Source of the DNA: a bacterium
GTDB taxonomy: Bacteria; Patescibacteriota; Patescibacteriia; UBA1558; S5-K13
Reading direction: 5' to 3'
Length of the DNA stretch: 6,273 bases
Assembly: GCA_021106915.1 (NCBI GenBank)
Contig: JAIOTH010000125.1
Coordinates: 1 to 6,273 of the forward strand
Shown: positions 1-4,752 of the stretch, in pieces
Numbering within the stretch: position 1 is the first letter of the stretch
Layout of the letters: each line of letters begins with the position of its first letter
Notes under the pieces: model-generated
What the model was told of the DNA's origin: nothing
Seen by the model: the letters and a program-made list of their open reading frames with translations, nothing else
Databases searched by the model: none
Made by a program: the position numbers and the translations under genes

Positions 1-1
1 T

Positions 2-430
2 TTAAATTAAATTAATAAAAAACTTTGTTGTTGATAGATATTCATACATTTCAATCTCATTCTTTTTAATCCATTTCAAGTCATTAATTTTATCATCTTC
101 TAAATTCATTTTACCGCTTATTAATTTACAATGAAAACAAAAAACAATAACGTGCATATTAAAATCTTTATGATCCCAAAGCCTAGAAACACTTTTAGGA
201 AACATATCACCAACTTTAACTTTTAAACCAGTTTCTTCAAAAACTTCTCTCTGCAATGTTTCTTCTAAACTCTCTCCAAAGTCATTTGTACCTCCTATTA
301 AATCCCATTTTAAGTGAGCCTCTGGTACATCAGGATCAAATCTTTGACTGATAAGATATTCATTTTTTTTGTTTTCAATTAATCCCAATACAACATATTT
401 AGTTTTATTTGGTTTATTTGTTTCTGTCAT
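2..430 (-). CDS. Nudix hydrolase (cassette 8)
   Basis: A 142-residue protein with a complete Nudix box: G47, E53, R61-E62, E65-E66, G68 and L69 fit GX5EX7REUXEEXGU, the Mg2+-binding catalytic loop that hydrolyses nucleoside diphosphates linked to another moiety. The length is normal for a single-domain Nudix enzyme and the box is central; nothing visible fixes the substrate (oxidised NTP, dNTP, NDP-sugar or cap-like). The stop codon is at 2-4, so the gene is complete although the cassette is cut by the window edge. The ATG lies 34 nt from the R box (457-464) and has no Shine-Dalgarno. A leftward promoter candidate lies in the attC upstream (512-540). Bases around 10-25 resemble the inverse of the leader at 436-450, hinting at the terminal inverted repeat seen in other cassettes. 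Confidence 0.93.
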   Translation of the reverse strand: MTETNKPNKTKYVVLGLIENKKNEYLISQRFDPDVPEAHLKWDLIGGTNDFGESLEETLQREVFEETGLKVKVGDMFPKSVSRLWDHKDFNMHVIVFCFHCKLISGKMNLEDDKINDLKWIKKNEIEMYEYLSTTKFFINLI

Positions 431-511
431 ATGTTTTTGTTATTAATAAAATATTTCCGATAACGTCTCTATGTATCTGAAGTCCCGATTGATTTCATCT
501 TAACTAACTTT

Positions 512-540
512 ATCTTACCTATTATTCTATTAAATGTAAA
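512..540 (-). promoter_or_regulatory. Candidate leftward promoter inside hairpin 1 of attC 7
   Basis: On the minus strand TTTACA (535-540) and TAAGAT (512-517) are separated by exactly 17 nt. Transcription would leave leftward into the Nudix gene ending at position 2. The same pair with the same spacing recurs in attC 1 (4895-4923). Both boxes deviate from consensus and the DNA is AT-rich, so chance remains possible; conservation in the second copy may simply reflect recent duplication. Confidence 0.4.
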
Positions 541-636
541 TTTGTATTTAACATTATTAGTTCCAATCGGGATTTGGGTGAAGTGAAAGGAATTAATAGA
601 TAATTGACCATAAAAAAGAGATTTTTGATTCTAAGC

Positions 637-665
637 TTGACGGGCCTAGTAAATCGTGCTACGCT
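637..665 (+). promoter_or_regulatory. Sigma-70-like promoter of the 82-aa gene
   Basis: TTGACG (637-642), 17-nt spacer, TACGCT (660-665). The region aligns with the promoter of the membrane-protein gene at 5033-5061: both have AGAGATTTTTGATT upstream, GCTTGAC at the -35 and a shared TGGTTTAATAAA in the leader. It lies just inside the inverted repeat that encloses the transcription unit. Confidence 0.75.
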
Positions 666-723
666 TGTTTTTTGAATCAAAATGGTTTAATAAAAAAAAG
701 AAAAAAATATTTGGGAGGATATT

Positions 724-972
724 ATGTGTAAGTCAAAATATGAAGTTTTCAATAGTTACGATTTTAATGAAGACGGTAGCTTTGGATCTACGGATCACAA
801 TAATATGAAAAGTGTCAAAAAAAGAATTAATGAAGTTAAAAATAACCCTAAATTAGTAAATTCTATTATAGTAGATAATTACGGTAAAAAAGTGGTGGTT
901 ATTAAGGGAGATGTTAATTATTTTAAGTCTTATTTAGACAAGGTTTTGCCTGATTGGGAAATACGTAGTTAA
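724..972 (+). CDS. Hypothetical protein, 82 aa, encoded inside an attC-like site (cassette 7)
   Basis: I do not recognise this protein. It is soluble-looking, with no signal peptide or membrane segment: an N-terminal polar stretch rich in Asp, Asn and Ser (about 8-27), a probable basic helix (about 28-40), then alternating beta-like segments (SIIVDNYGKKVVVIKG, about 47-62) and a final helix. The start is set by a strong Shine-Dalgarno, GGAGG at 714-718, five bases before the ATG, and by a good promoter at 637-665. An intrinsic terminator follows the stop. It runs against the minus-strand cassette genes and towards attI, so it should be expressed independently of array transcription. Antisense, self-promoted small genes in integrons are often toxins, immunity or defence proteins, but nothing in this sequence shows such a role. 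Confidence 0.85.
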   Translation: MCKSKYEVFNSYDFNEDGSFGSTDHNNMKSVKKRINEVKNNPKLVNSIIVDNYGKKVVVIKGDVNYFKSYLDKVLPDWEIRS

Positions 973-990
973 CACATTATTAATTATAAC

Positions 991-1030
991 AATGGTCATC
1001 TAAATTTATTACTTTAGGTGGCCATTTTTC
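991..1030 (+). terminator. Intrinsic terminator of the 82-aa gene
   Basis: Arms AATGGTCATCTAAA (991-1004) and TTTAGGTGGCCATT (1013-1026) pair over 14 bp with two G-U pairs, followed by a T-run at 1025-1029. It lies 18 nt after the stop codon. Confidence 0.85.
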
Positions 1031-1108
1031 TTTCCAAAAAAATCTCTAAAATCCTCATTAAAACAGATAATTATCTATCTATTCCTTTTATTGAACCAGA
1101 TACATAGT

Positions 1109-1204
1109 GTTGGGCGATGTAGTGAAAATGTATAAATTAAAAACAGACCTTTATGGTCTATTTTTTGTTTATTTGTCTTTTGGATTTTCACTATTTCGCC
1201 CAAC
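1109..1204. terminator. Palindromic block P1 with bidirectional terminator (start of cassette 7)
   Basis: The ends 1109-1129 and 1184-1204 are inverted repeats matching at 19 of 21 positions, running inward from R boxes GTTGGGCG and CGCCCAAC. In the middle AGACC (1145-1149) pairs with GGTCT (1155-1159). It is followed by ATTTTTT on the plus strand and, on the opposite strand, by GTTTTT, so it can terminate in both directions. It occupies the place of the sense gene in the cassette and has no ORF. Near-copies are at 4753-4847 and 5501-5606. Confidence 0.75.
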
Positions 1205-1362
1205 GTCTCGGTATTATCTGAAGTCCTGATTGTTTAATTAATTCTAATTTAATATTAATAGATTCTTTCTGTTAAAAGGAAATAGTATTTTAGACTATTA
1301 TATTCCAATCAGGATTTGGGTTGAGTGACGGCAGGAGCGAACCAGATATACCGCGTTGTACG
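1197..1362 (-). repeat. attC-like site 6
   Basis: R boxes are CGCCCAAC (1197-1204) and GTTGTACG (1355-1362). The outer stem is GGTATTATCTG (1210-1220) with CAGATATACC (1343-1352), with one extrahelical T on the left arm. Hairpin 1 pairs TCCTGATTG with CAATCAGGA around a long AT-rich loop. No second hairpin is present; instead GAGTGACGGCAGGAGCGA is shared almost exactly with attC 4. Spacer GTCTC on the left, GC on the right. Confidence 0.75.
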
Positions 1363-1397
1363 AGGGTGAGCGTTAGCGAAAGTGCAGCGTCCCCTTG
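1363..1397. repeat. Conserved cassette tail, copy 1
   Basis: AGGGTGAG, then GCGAAAGTGCA, then CGTCCCCTTG lies between the R box and the 3' end of the second Nudix gene. A 40-nt version lies in the same place next to the methyltransferase gene (2697-2736). It is G+C-richer than its surroundings and occurs only in the two cassettes whose attC is of the CAGATATA type, so it is probably an extension of that attC class. Confidence 0.65.
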
Positions 1398-1399
1398 AG

Positions 1400-1423
1400 T
1401 TTTATTTAAAAATTATGATAACA
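1400..1423. repeat. Inverted repeat of cassette 6, stop-codon arm (partner 1932-1955)
   Basis: These 24 bases match the reverse complement of 1932-1955 at 23 of 24 positions. This arm contains the stop codon (1413-1415) and last codons of the Nudix gene; the partner contains its start codon (1938-1940). The R boxes outside both arms also match, interrupted only by the 35-nt tail at 1363-1397. Confidence 0.85.
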
Positions 1424-1940
1424 ATTCTAAATAATCTAGTCCAATGTAGCCAGTCTCAATATCCGTTAGTTCTCCAGTTCGCAAGTGCTCTCTAAAATCA
1501 TTTAAAGACATTTTAACTACCTGAATAAATTCGTTTTTATCTAAATTTTGCTCTTGAATTTTACGGCAGTTTGTAGCCACAAAATTATGCCTAACCATTG
1601 TAGAATAGGCACAATCTAAGCTAGTGCTAACAAATTTAAAATCACCAGTATAACCAGTCTCTTCTAAGAGCTCTCTTTTCATCGCTTCTGTCGGTGTTTC
1701 ATTGATTTCTATAACACCGCCTGGTAGTTCCAGTAATATTTTTTCTGGACCAGGTCTAAATTGCTTTGTTAAAATTATTTTATTATCCTCAGTTAAAGCA
1801 AGAACACAAGCTGCCGGACCTTCATATTTTATATCAAAATCAACGATTCTATTATCAGGTAGTTGAAATGTCTTTTTCAATAATGTACGAAAACCTGCTT
1901 TAAATATTTTTTCTTTTATTTTTTTCCAAACTGTTATCAT
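1413..1940 (-). CDS. Nudix hydrolase, ADP-ribose pyrophosphatase-like (cassette 6)
   Basis: A 175-residue Nudix protein. The box is complete: G75, E81, R89-E90, E93-E94, G96 and Y97. The preceding QFRPG...LELPGG (60-75) is characteristic of the ADP-ribose/NDP-sugar pyrophosphatase branch (NudF/YqkG type), which cleaves ADP-ribose to AMP and ribose 5-phosphate. An N-terminal region of about 40 residues before the Nudix fold matches the extra beta strands usual in that branch; substrate assignment stays at subfamily level. No Shine-Dalgarno precedes the ATG, which is only 25 nt inside the cassette end. The start and stop codons lie in opposite arms of a 24-bp inverted repeat, so first codons ATG-ATA-ACA mirror the last codons. 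Confidence 0.93.
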   Translation of the reverse strand: MITVWKKIKEKIFKAGFRTLLKKTFQLPDNRIVDFDIKYEGPAACVLALTEDNKIILTKQFRPGPEKILLELPGGVIEINETPTEAMKRELLEETGYTGDFKFVSTSLDCAYSTMVRHNFVATNCRKIQEQNLDKNEFIQVVKMSLNDFREHLRTGELTDIETGYIGLDYLELLS

Positions 1941-1955
1941 AATTTTTGAATAAAA
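1932..1955. repeat. Inverted repeat of cassette 6, start-codon arm (partner 1400-1423)
   Basis: Partner of the arm at 1400-1423, 23 of 24 positions matched. It covers the ATG (1938-1940), two further codons and 15 nt of leader. In a transcript the start codon would be able to pair with the 3' end of the message. Confidence 0.85.
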
Positions 1956-1958
1956 TTT

Positions 1959-2150
1959 CGTACAACGTTCCCGAATATGAGAAGTCCCGATTTTTACTTA
2001 TACTAATCTTGTATTAACAGAGTTTCTTTTAAACGGTAAGTATATTTTTAGAGTGTATTAGCTAATCGGGATTTGGGTGAAAGAAATATAGCGACTTTAA
2101 AATAATCTATAGATGCTGTATTTCTAGAACCTCATATTCGGTGTTGTGCG
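1959..2150 (-). repeat. attC-like site 5
   Basis: R boxes are CGTACAAC (1959-1966) and GTTGTGCG (2143-2150). The outer stem is CCGAATATGAG (1971-1981) with CTCATATTCGG (2131-2141), 11 bp perfect. Hairpin 1 is TCCCGATT (1985-1992) with AATCGGGA (2064-2071). Hairpin 2 pairs AGAAATATAGC with GCTGTATTTCT and has a short loop. That second hairpin is the position where attC 1, 2 and 7 carry a gene. Confidence 0.78.
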
Positions 2151-2167
2151 ATGTTAAATAATTTTTT
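2143..2167. repeat. Terminal inverted repeat of cassette 5, 3' arm (partner 2580-2604)
   Basis: Matches the reverse complement of 2580-2604 at 22 of 25 positions. It starts in the R box and runs through the stop codon (2154-2156) into the last codons of the deoxyribosyltransferase-like gene. Confidence 0.8.
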
Positions 2168-2567
2168 TTAAATCTCCTCCAATAATAATCGGCTTTACTG
2201 CCTCGATCTCTGTTTTACAATAAGGCATTTCGGGAATTGGGTTTAACATAAATACTATTTGATTAAGAACATGAGCAAAACCGATTTCCATTAAGGTATT
2301 TCCACCAACATAATTTTTAATACCATTCTTATCATAATTCAAAACAAGAACAGCGTCAGCTCCTTGCATCATATTCCAAAATTCACGAATGGCATCCATA
2401 TTATATTTTTGGTGGAGCTTAATCTTTTCGATTTCGTTATCGGTTTTACCAATCATTGCTTTATGTAAATCTGTAACAAAAGCATCATGACCCAATTCCC
2501 GAAGTTTTTCACGGTATTCCAGCATTTTATCTGTAAATTGCATTGAACCTATTATTCCTATCTTCAT
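2154..2567 (-). CDS. Nucleoside 2-deoxyribosyltransferase-like protein (cassette 5)
   Basis: A 137-residue single-domain protein of the nucleoside 2-deoxyribosyltransferase / DNPH1 fold. Visible signs are the Rossmann-like start (MKIGIIGSM, 1-9), ADAVLVLN (70-77) with an acidic D71, and GGNTLMEIGFA (88-98), in which E94 corresponds to the catalytic glutamate that attacks C1' of the deoxyribose. Family members swap bases on 2'-deoxynucleosides or hydrolyse the N-glycosidic bond of (deoxy)nucleotides; which applies cannot be told. The length is usual for the family. The start codon has no Shine-Dalgarno and lies 37 nt from the R box; the stop is 3 nt from the opposite R box. The gene occupies nearly the whole space between R boxes, as in a classical cassette. 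Confidence 0.85.
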   Translation of the reverse strand: MKIGIIGSMQFTDKMLEYREKLRELGHDAFVTDLHKAMIGKTDNEIEKIKLHQKYNMDAIREFWNMMQGADAVLVLNYDKNGIKNYVGGNTLMEIGFAHVLNQIVFMLNPIPEMPYCKTEIEAVKPIIIGGDLKKII

Positions 2568-2579
2568 AAAAAAGATTTT

Positions 2580-2604
2580 AAAAAATTATTTAATTTCGTA
2601 CAAC
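2580..2604. repeat. Terminal inverted repeat of cassette 5, 5' arm (partner 2143-2167)
   Basis: Lies in the leader, from the R box CGTACAAC to 12 nt before the ATG. It pairs with 2143-2167 at 22 of 25 positions. The mismatch next to the R box (AA opposite TG) recurs in the mazG cassette and in the three palindromic blocks. Confidence 0.8.
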
Positions 2605-2696
2605 GTCTCAGTATATCTGATGTTTGCCGTAGCGATAGCGGAGGCAAATATGGGTCGAGCGACGGCAGGAGCGAGCCAGATATACTGTGTTATACG
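2597..2696 (-). repeat. attC-like site 4 (short form)
   Basis: R boxes are CGTACAAC (2597-2604) and GTTATACG (2689-2696). The outer stem is CAGTATATCTG (2609-2619) with CAGATATACTG (2677-2687), 11 bp perfect. A compact inner hairpin pairs TTTGCC with GGCAAA around a G+C-richer loop, followed by GAGCGACGGCAGGAGCGA, shared with attC 6. At 100 bp it is the shortest site in the array and within the normal attC size range. Confidence 0.8.
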
Positions 2697-2736
2697 AGGG
2701 TGAGTGAGGAACGAGCGAAAGTGCAACGTCCCCTTG
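2697..2736. repeat. Conserved cassette tail, copy 2
   Basis: Second copy of the tail at 1363-1397, lying between the R box and the 3' end of the methyltransferase gene. It shares AGGGTGAG, GCGAAAGTGCA and CGTCCCCTTG, with a few extra bases in the middle. Confidence 0.65.
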
Positions 2737-2764
2737 CGTTTGGTCTTTGGTGTCAAACAGAATC

Positions 2765-2780
2765 AATTATTTCAAGGTTA
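2765..2780. repeat. Inverted repeat of cassette 4, stop-codon arm (partner 3498-3513)
   Basis: AATTATTTCAAGGTTA is the perfect reverse complement of 3498-3513. It covers the stop codon (2767-2769) and last codons of the methyltransferase. A further matching pair, about TTTGGTCTT (2739-2747 with the complement near 3545-3553), lies between these arms and the R boxes. Confidence 0.85.
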
Positions 2781-3495
2781 GTTCAAAAAGATATTCATGA
2801 GCCATCCATTTTTTGCCGATTTTTAGTATTTTGATTTTGCCAATTTCATTCAATTCTTTATACCATTTAATGTTATCTTCCACAAATTCTTTGGTGGGTC
2901 CAGTATCAAAAGCAACAAGTCGAGCATTATAATTTTCAATTATTTTTTTTAATGTTTGAGCATAATTAGTAACCGTATAGACAATTATGTAAATTCTCGA
3001 CTTGTTGTGCATATATTTTTTTGCTAAATCAAGAAATTTTAAAACTTGTTTATTTCCATCTGAACCACCATCGAAACTATTTGTTAATTGTTCACCAATC
3101 GCTTCTTGATAATCTTTGTGAACAATTTCTTGTGGAAGATTAACAACAATAATATCAAACTTCTTTTTGAAATTGGCAAAATACTCTCCTTGTTGAAAAT
3201 CAATGTGGATATTATTTCTCGCTGCATTTTTTTCTGCTAAACATAAAGCATCTTTATCATTATCAGTGGCAGAAACTTTGCCACCTAATTTAGCAGCGAG
3301 AATACCTAAAAATCCTGAACCTGTCCCAATATCAATAACAGATTCTCCTGCATTGATTTTCATATTCTCGGCAAAAAATGATCCGTGAGGAGAAGGAGGA
3401 AATATGTGTTCATTTATTTCTAATTCAAATTTAATATTCTGAATTTCATATTTCCGAAGTTCTGGTTTTTGAACAAAATGTAGTATTCTAACCAT
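2767..3495 (-). CDS. Class I SAM-dependent methyltransferase, HemK/PrmC-related (cassette 4)
   Basis: A 242-residue Rossmann-fold methyltransferase. Motif I is DIGTGSG (55-61), the SAM-binding loop, with acidic D78/D80 at the end of strand 2. The motif IV position reads NLPQ (119-122), where HemK/PrmC-type glutamine and N6-adenine methyltransferases have NPPY, and DGGSDG (142-147) resembles the GGxDG of PrmC. The altered motif makes the target uncertain: protein glutamine, nucleic acid and small molecule are all possible. The ATG at 3495 is preferred over the upstream in-frame TTG at 3552 because it follows AAGG with 5-nt spacing and because the extra 19 residues would be leader. The 5' leader and the 3' end of the gene share a perfect 16-bp inverted repeat (3498-3513 with 2765-2780). 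Confidence 0.85.
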   Translation of the reverse strand: MVRILHFVQKPELRKYEIQNIKFELEINEHIFPPSPHGSFFAENMKINAGESVIDIGTGSGFLGILAAKLGGKVSATDNDKDALCLAEKNAARNNIHIDFQQGEYFANFKKKFDIIVVNLPQEIVHKDYQEAIGEQLTNSFDGGSDGNKQVLKFLDLAKKYMHNKSRIYIIVYTVTNYAQTLKKIIENYNARLVAFDTGPTKEFVEDNIKWYKELNEIGKIKILKIGKKWMAHEYLFELTLK

Positions 3496-3497
3496 AT

Positions 3498-3513
3498 TAA
3501 CCTTGAAATAATT
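3498..3513. repeat. Inverted repeat of cassette 4, leader arm (partner 2765-2780)
   Basis: Perfect 16-bp partner of 2765-2780, ending two bases before the ATG. It contains the only Shine-Dalgarno-like AAGG among the minus-strand genes, so pairing in the message would cover the ribosome binding site. Confidence 0.85.
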
Positions 3514-3556
3514 TAACTTAATAAAGTTTGTTTTTATATAGCCCAAGACCAAATGT

Positions 3557-3702
3557 CGTATAACGTTTCCGAATATGAGAAGTTTCGCAAAAACTCATCT
3601 GATATCTAATAGTTTTTTGCGAAATTTGGGTGAGAGAAATATAACGACCTTAGAGTATACATAGATGTTATATTTCTAGAACCTCATATTCGGTGTTATC
3701 GG
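3557..3702 (-). repeat. attC-like site 3
   Basis: R boxes are CGTATAAC (3557-3564) and GTTATCGG (3695-3702). The outer stem is CCGAATATGAG (3569-3579) with CTCATATTCGG (3683-3693), 11 bp perfect. Hairpin 1 is TTCGCAAAAA (3584-3593) with TTTTTGCGAA (3614-3623). Hairpin 2 is AGAAATATAAC (3635-3645) with GTTATATTTCT (3667-3677), 11 bp perfect with a 21-nt loop. This is the clearest empty form of the three-hairpin design. Confidence 0.82.
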
Positions 3703-3724
3703 ATGTAAAATTTAATTATTTTTT
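3695..3724. repeat. Terminal inverted repeat of cassette 3, 3' arm (partner 4103-4132)
   Basis: Thirty bases starting in the R box match the reverse complement of 4103-4132 at 28 of 30 positions. They run through the stop codon (3712-3714) into the last codons of the mazG-like gene. Confidence 0.88.
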
Positions 3725-4101
3725 CGGTAATTTTTCTTTACACTTTCGTATGCTTCGCGACTACCGTTTTTCATATCTTTGGTGGAATATTTTTTTGAAT
3801 TATGCTCAATTTTCTTTGCTGTTACTTCAAGTAAATCAATGTCGTTTTCTTGGCAAAACTCAAGTATGTAAATAAAAATATCAGCAACCTCTGAAGCAAC
3901 TTCATGTTTGTTTTTCTTTACTGTGCTTCCTTTTCTTTTAACATCAGTACCATCCCATTGGTAATGTTCTAAAAGTTCAGCTGCCTCTAAAATAATTGAT
4001 TTTGCTAAATCCACTGGGGCAAGTCCAAGCCACCCGCGTTCTTTTCTGAAAGAATGAAGTTGCTGGACTACTTTTTCAAAAGTGATATTTTTGTTAGACA
4101 T
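3712..4101 (-). CDS. MazG-like nucleotide pyrophosphohydrolase (cassette 3)
   Basis: A 129-residue all-alpha MazG-family protein of the single-domain dCTP-pyrophosphatase-like type, which hydrolyses (d)NTPs to monophosphate and pyrophosphate. Visible motifs are E39-A-A-E42-L-L-E45 and E71-V-A-D74, the acidic Mg2+-binding set (EExxE...ExxD), plus W24, HYQW (46-49) and a family-typical NSKKY near 101-105. The start at 4101 was chosen because the family's N-terminal region begins there; extending to the in-frame ATG at 4203 would translate R-box and attC sequence. There is no Shine-Dalgarno. The leader of about 30 nt is AT-only apart from the R box and is an inverted repeat of the gene's 3' end. 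A weak leftward promoter lies at 4175-4203. Confidence 0.92.
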   Translation of the reverse strand: MSNKNITFEKVVQQLHSFRKERGWLGLAPVDLAKSIILEAAELLEHYQWDGTDVKRKGSTVKKNKHEVASEVADIFIYILEFCQENDIDLLEVTAKKIEHNSKKYSTKDMKNGSREAYESVKKNYRKNN

Positions 4102-4102
4102 A

Positions 4103-4132
4103 AAAAAATAATTAAATTTTATTTCCGATAAC
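4103..4132. repeat. Terminal inverted repeat of cassette 3, 5' arm (partner 3695-3724)
   Basis: Covers almost the entire leader of the mazG-like gene, from the R box CCGATAAC to one base before the ATG. It pairs with 3695-3724 at 28 of 30 positions. Confidence 0.88.
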
Positions 4133-4174
4133 GTTTCGAGATATGAGAAGTCCAGTTTCGCTTTCATTAATCTA

Positions 4175-4203
4175 AGCTTAACATTTGCACTAGTATTATT
4201 CAA
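4175..4203 (-). promoter_or_regulatory. Possible leftward promoter in hairpin 1 of attC 2
   Basis: On the minus strand TTGAAT (4198-4203), a 17-nt spacer and TAAGCT (4175-4180) lead into the mazG-like gene. The -10 box is poor, so this is a weak candidate, supported mainly by similar placement in attC 1 and 7. Confidence 0.3.
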
Positions 4204-4251
4204 TTATTTGCTAATTATTTATATTATGGGTAGAAACTGGATTTGGACGGA

Positions 4252-4277
4252 GAGAAATAATTTTTTGTTATTTTTTT
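4252..4277. repeat. 26-bp perfect inverted repeat, left arm (partner 4710-4735)
   Basis: Runs from GAGAAATAATTTTTTG through a further T-rich stretch. Every base pairs with 4710-4735. It ends 11 bases before the -35 box of the enclosed gene. Confidence 0.92.
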
Positions 4278-4287
4278 GATTATACTA

Positions 4288-4316
4288 TTGATTTTTTTAT
4301 TGTGCTTTGTTATGTT
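4288..4316 (+). promoter_or_regulatory. Promoter candidate of the 100-aa gene
   Basis: TTGATT (4288-4293), 17-nt spacer, TATGTT (4311-4316), 31 bases before the start codon. The surroundings are very AT-rich, so this is less certain than the promoters of the other two plus-strand genes. Confidence 0.55.
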
Positions 4317-4346
4317 AATTATAACAATCAAATAGGAGGGATTATT

Positions 4347-4649
4347 ATGGAATATTTAGTAAAGACTCATTTTGTAAGCATGGTAGACAAGAACTACTTA
4401 GATTTTAATTGTAAAAAGATAGTTTCTTTTTCTTTTGAGCCTAAAGTAGGAGATTTACTCGTTCTTAATAATATTAAATTAAAGCTTGAAGTCATTAGTA
4501 GAATGTTGCGAGAAGACGGAGGGATGATGAAGATACAGTGTAATGTGAAATTTTTAGTAGCAAGCAACAATTCTAAAATAGAGATTTTTAATGAAAAAAA
4601 GCTTTTTAAAGAAGAATTATTAAGTAAAGGATTTATTAAAATTAAATAA
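4347..4649 (+). CDS. Hypothetical protein, 100 aa, encoded inside an attC-like site (cassette 2)
   Basis: I do not recognise this protein. It starts at 4347, where AGGAGGG (4334-4340) lies six bases upstream; an in-frame ATG at 4311 overlaps the -10 box and is rejected. It is a soluble, probably beta-rich protein without signal peptide or membrane segment: strands around residues 3-10, 22-30 (KKIVSFSFE), 34-48 (VGDLLVLNNIKLKLE) and 57-66, then a Lys/Glu-rich C-terminal helix ending in KGFIKIK. Like the other two plus-strand genes it has its own promoter and terminator and faces attI. Its cassette carries a bidirectional terminator in place of a sense gene. Function is unknown; a toxin, antitoxin or anti-phage accessory role would be speculation from context. 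Confidence 0.85.
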   Translation: MEYLVKTHFVSMVDKNYLDFNCKKIVSFSFEPKVGDLLVLNNIKLKLEVISRMLREDGGMMKIQCNVKFLVASNNSKIEIFNEKKLFKEELLSKGFIKIK

Positions 4650-4666
4650 TTCTTTAAAAATCATTT

Positions 4667-4706
4667 AGCAGGTTTTACATTGTTATGTTTAACCTGCTTT
4701 TTTAGT
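4667..4706 (+). terminator. Intrinsic terminator of the 100-aa gene
   Basis: AGCAGGTT (4667-4674) pairs perfectly with AACCTGCT (4691-4698), followed by TTTTTT. It lies 17 nt after the stop codon and just inside the 26-bp inverted repeat. Confidence 0.85.
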
Positions 4707-4709
4707 TGT

Positions 4710-4735
4710 AAAAAAATAACAAAAAATTATTTCTC
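4710..4735. repeat. 26-bp perfect inverted repeat, right arm (partner 4252-4277)
   Basis: Exact reverse complement of 4252-4277, beginning a few bases after the terminator of the 100-aa gene. The two arms bracket promoter, gene and terminator exactly. Confidence 0.92.
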
Positions 4736-4752
4736 GTAGTCTCATATCTCGT

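Larger units (their letters stand above)
457..1116 (-). repeat. attC-like site 7, occupied by a plus-strand gene
   Basis: R boxes are CCGATAAC (457-464) and GTTGGGCG (1109-1116). The outer stem is TATGTATCTG (470-479) with CAGATACATA (1097-1106), 10 bp perfect. Hairpin 1 is TCCCGATTG (483-491) with CAATCGGGA (564-572), closing a 72-nt AT-rich loop. A second inverted repeat, 586-605 with 1069-1088 (18 of 20 matched), encloses a complete plus-strand transcription unit. Spacers are GTCTC on the left and a short GT on the right, the same asymmetry as at every other site here. At 660 bp it is far longer than ordinary attC sites because of the gene inside. Confidence 0.72.

Noticed and set aside
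3203..3388. Plus-strand ORF of 61 codons
   Set aside because: Antisense shadow of the methyltransferase core; no ribosome binding site or promoter.
3496..3552. Upstream TTG start of the methyltransferase at 3552
   Set aside because: Non-ATG, no ribosome binding site, and it would code through the inverted-repeat leader; the ATG at 3495 follows AAGG.
3693..3875. Plus-strand ORF of 60 codons
   Set aside because: Lies opposite the C-terminal half of the mazG-like gene and starts in an R box; no Shine-Dalgarno.
4102..4203. N-terminal extension of the mazG-like gene to the ATG at 4203
   Set aside because: It would translate the R box and attC arm; the family's N-terminus begins at 4101 and the extension has no family features.
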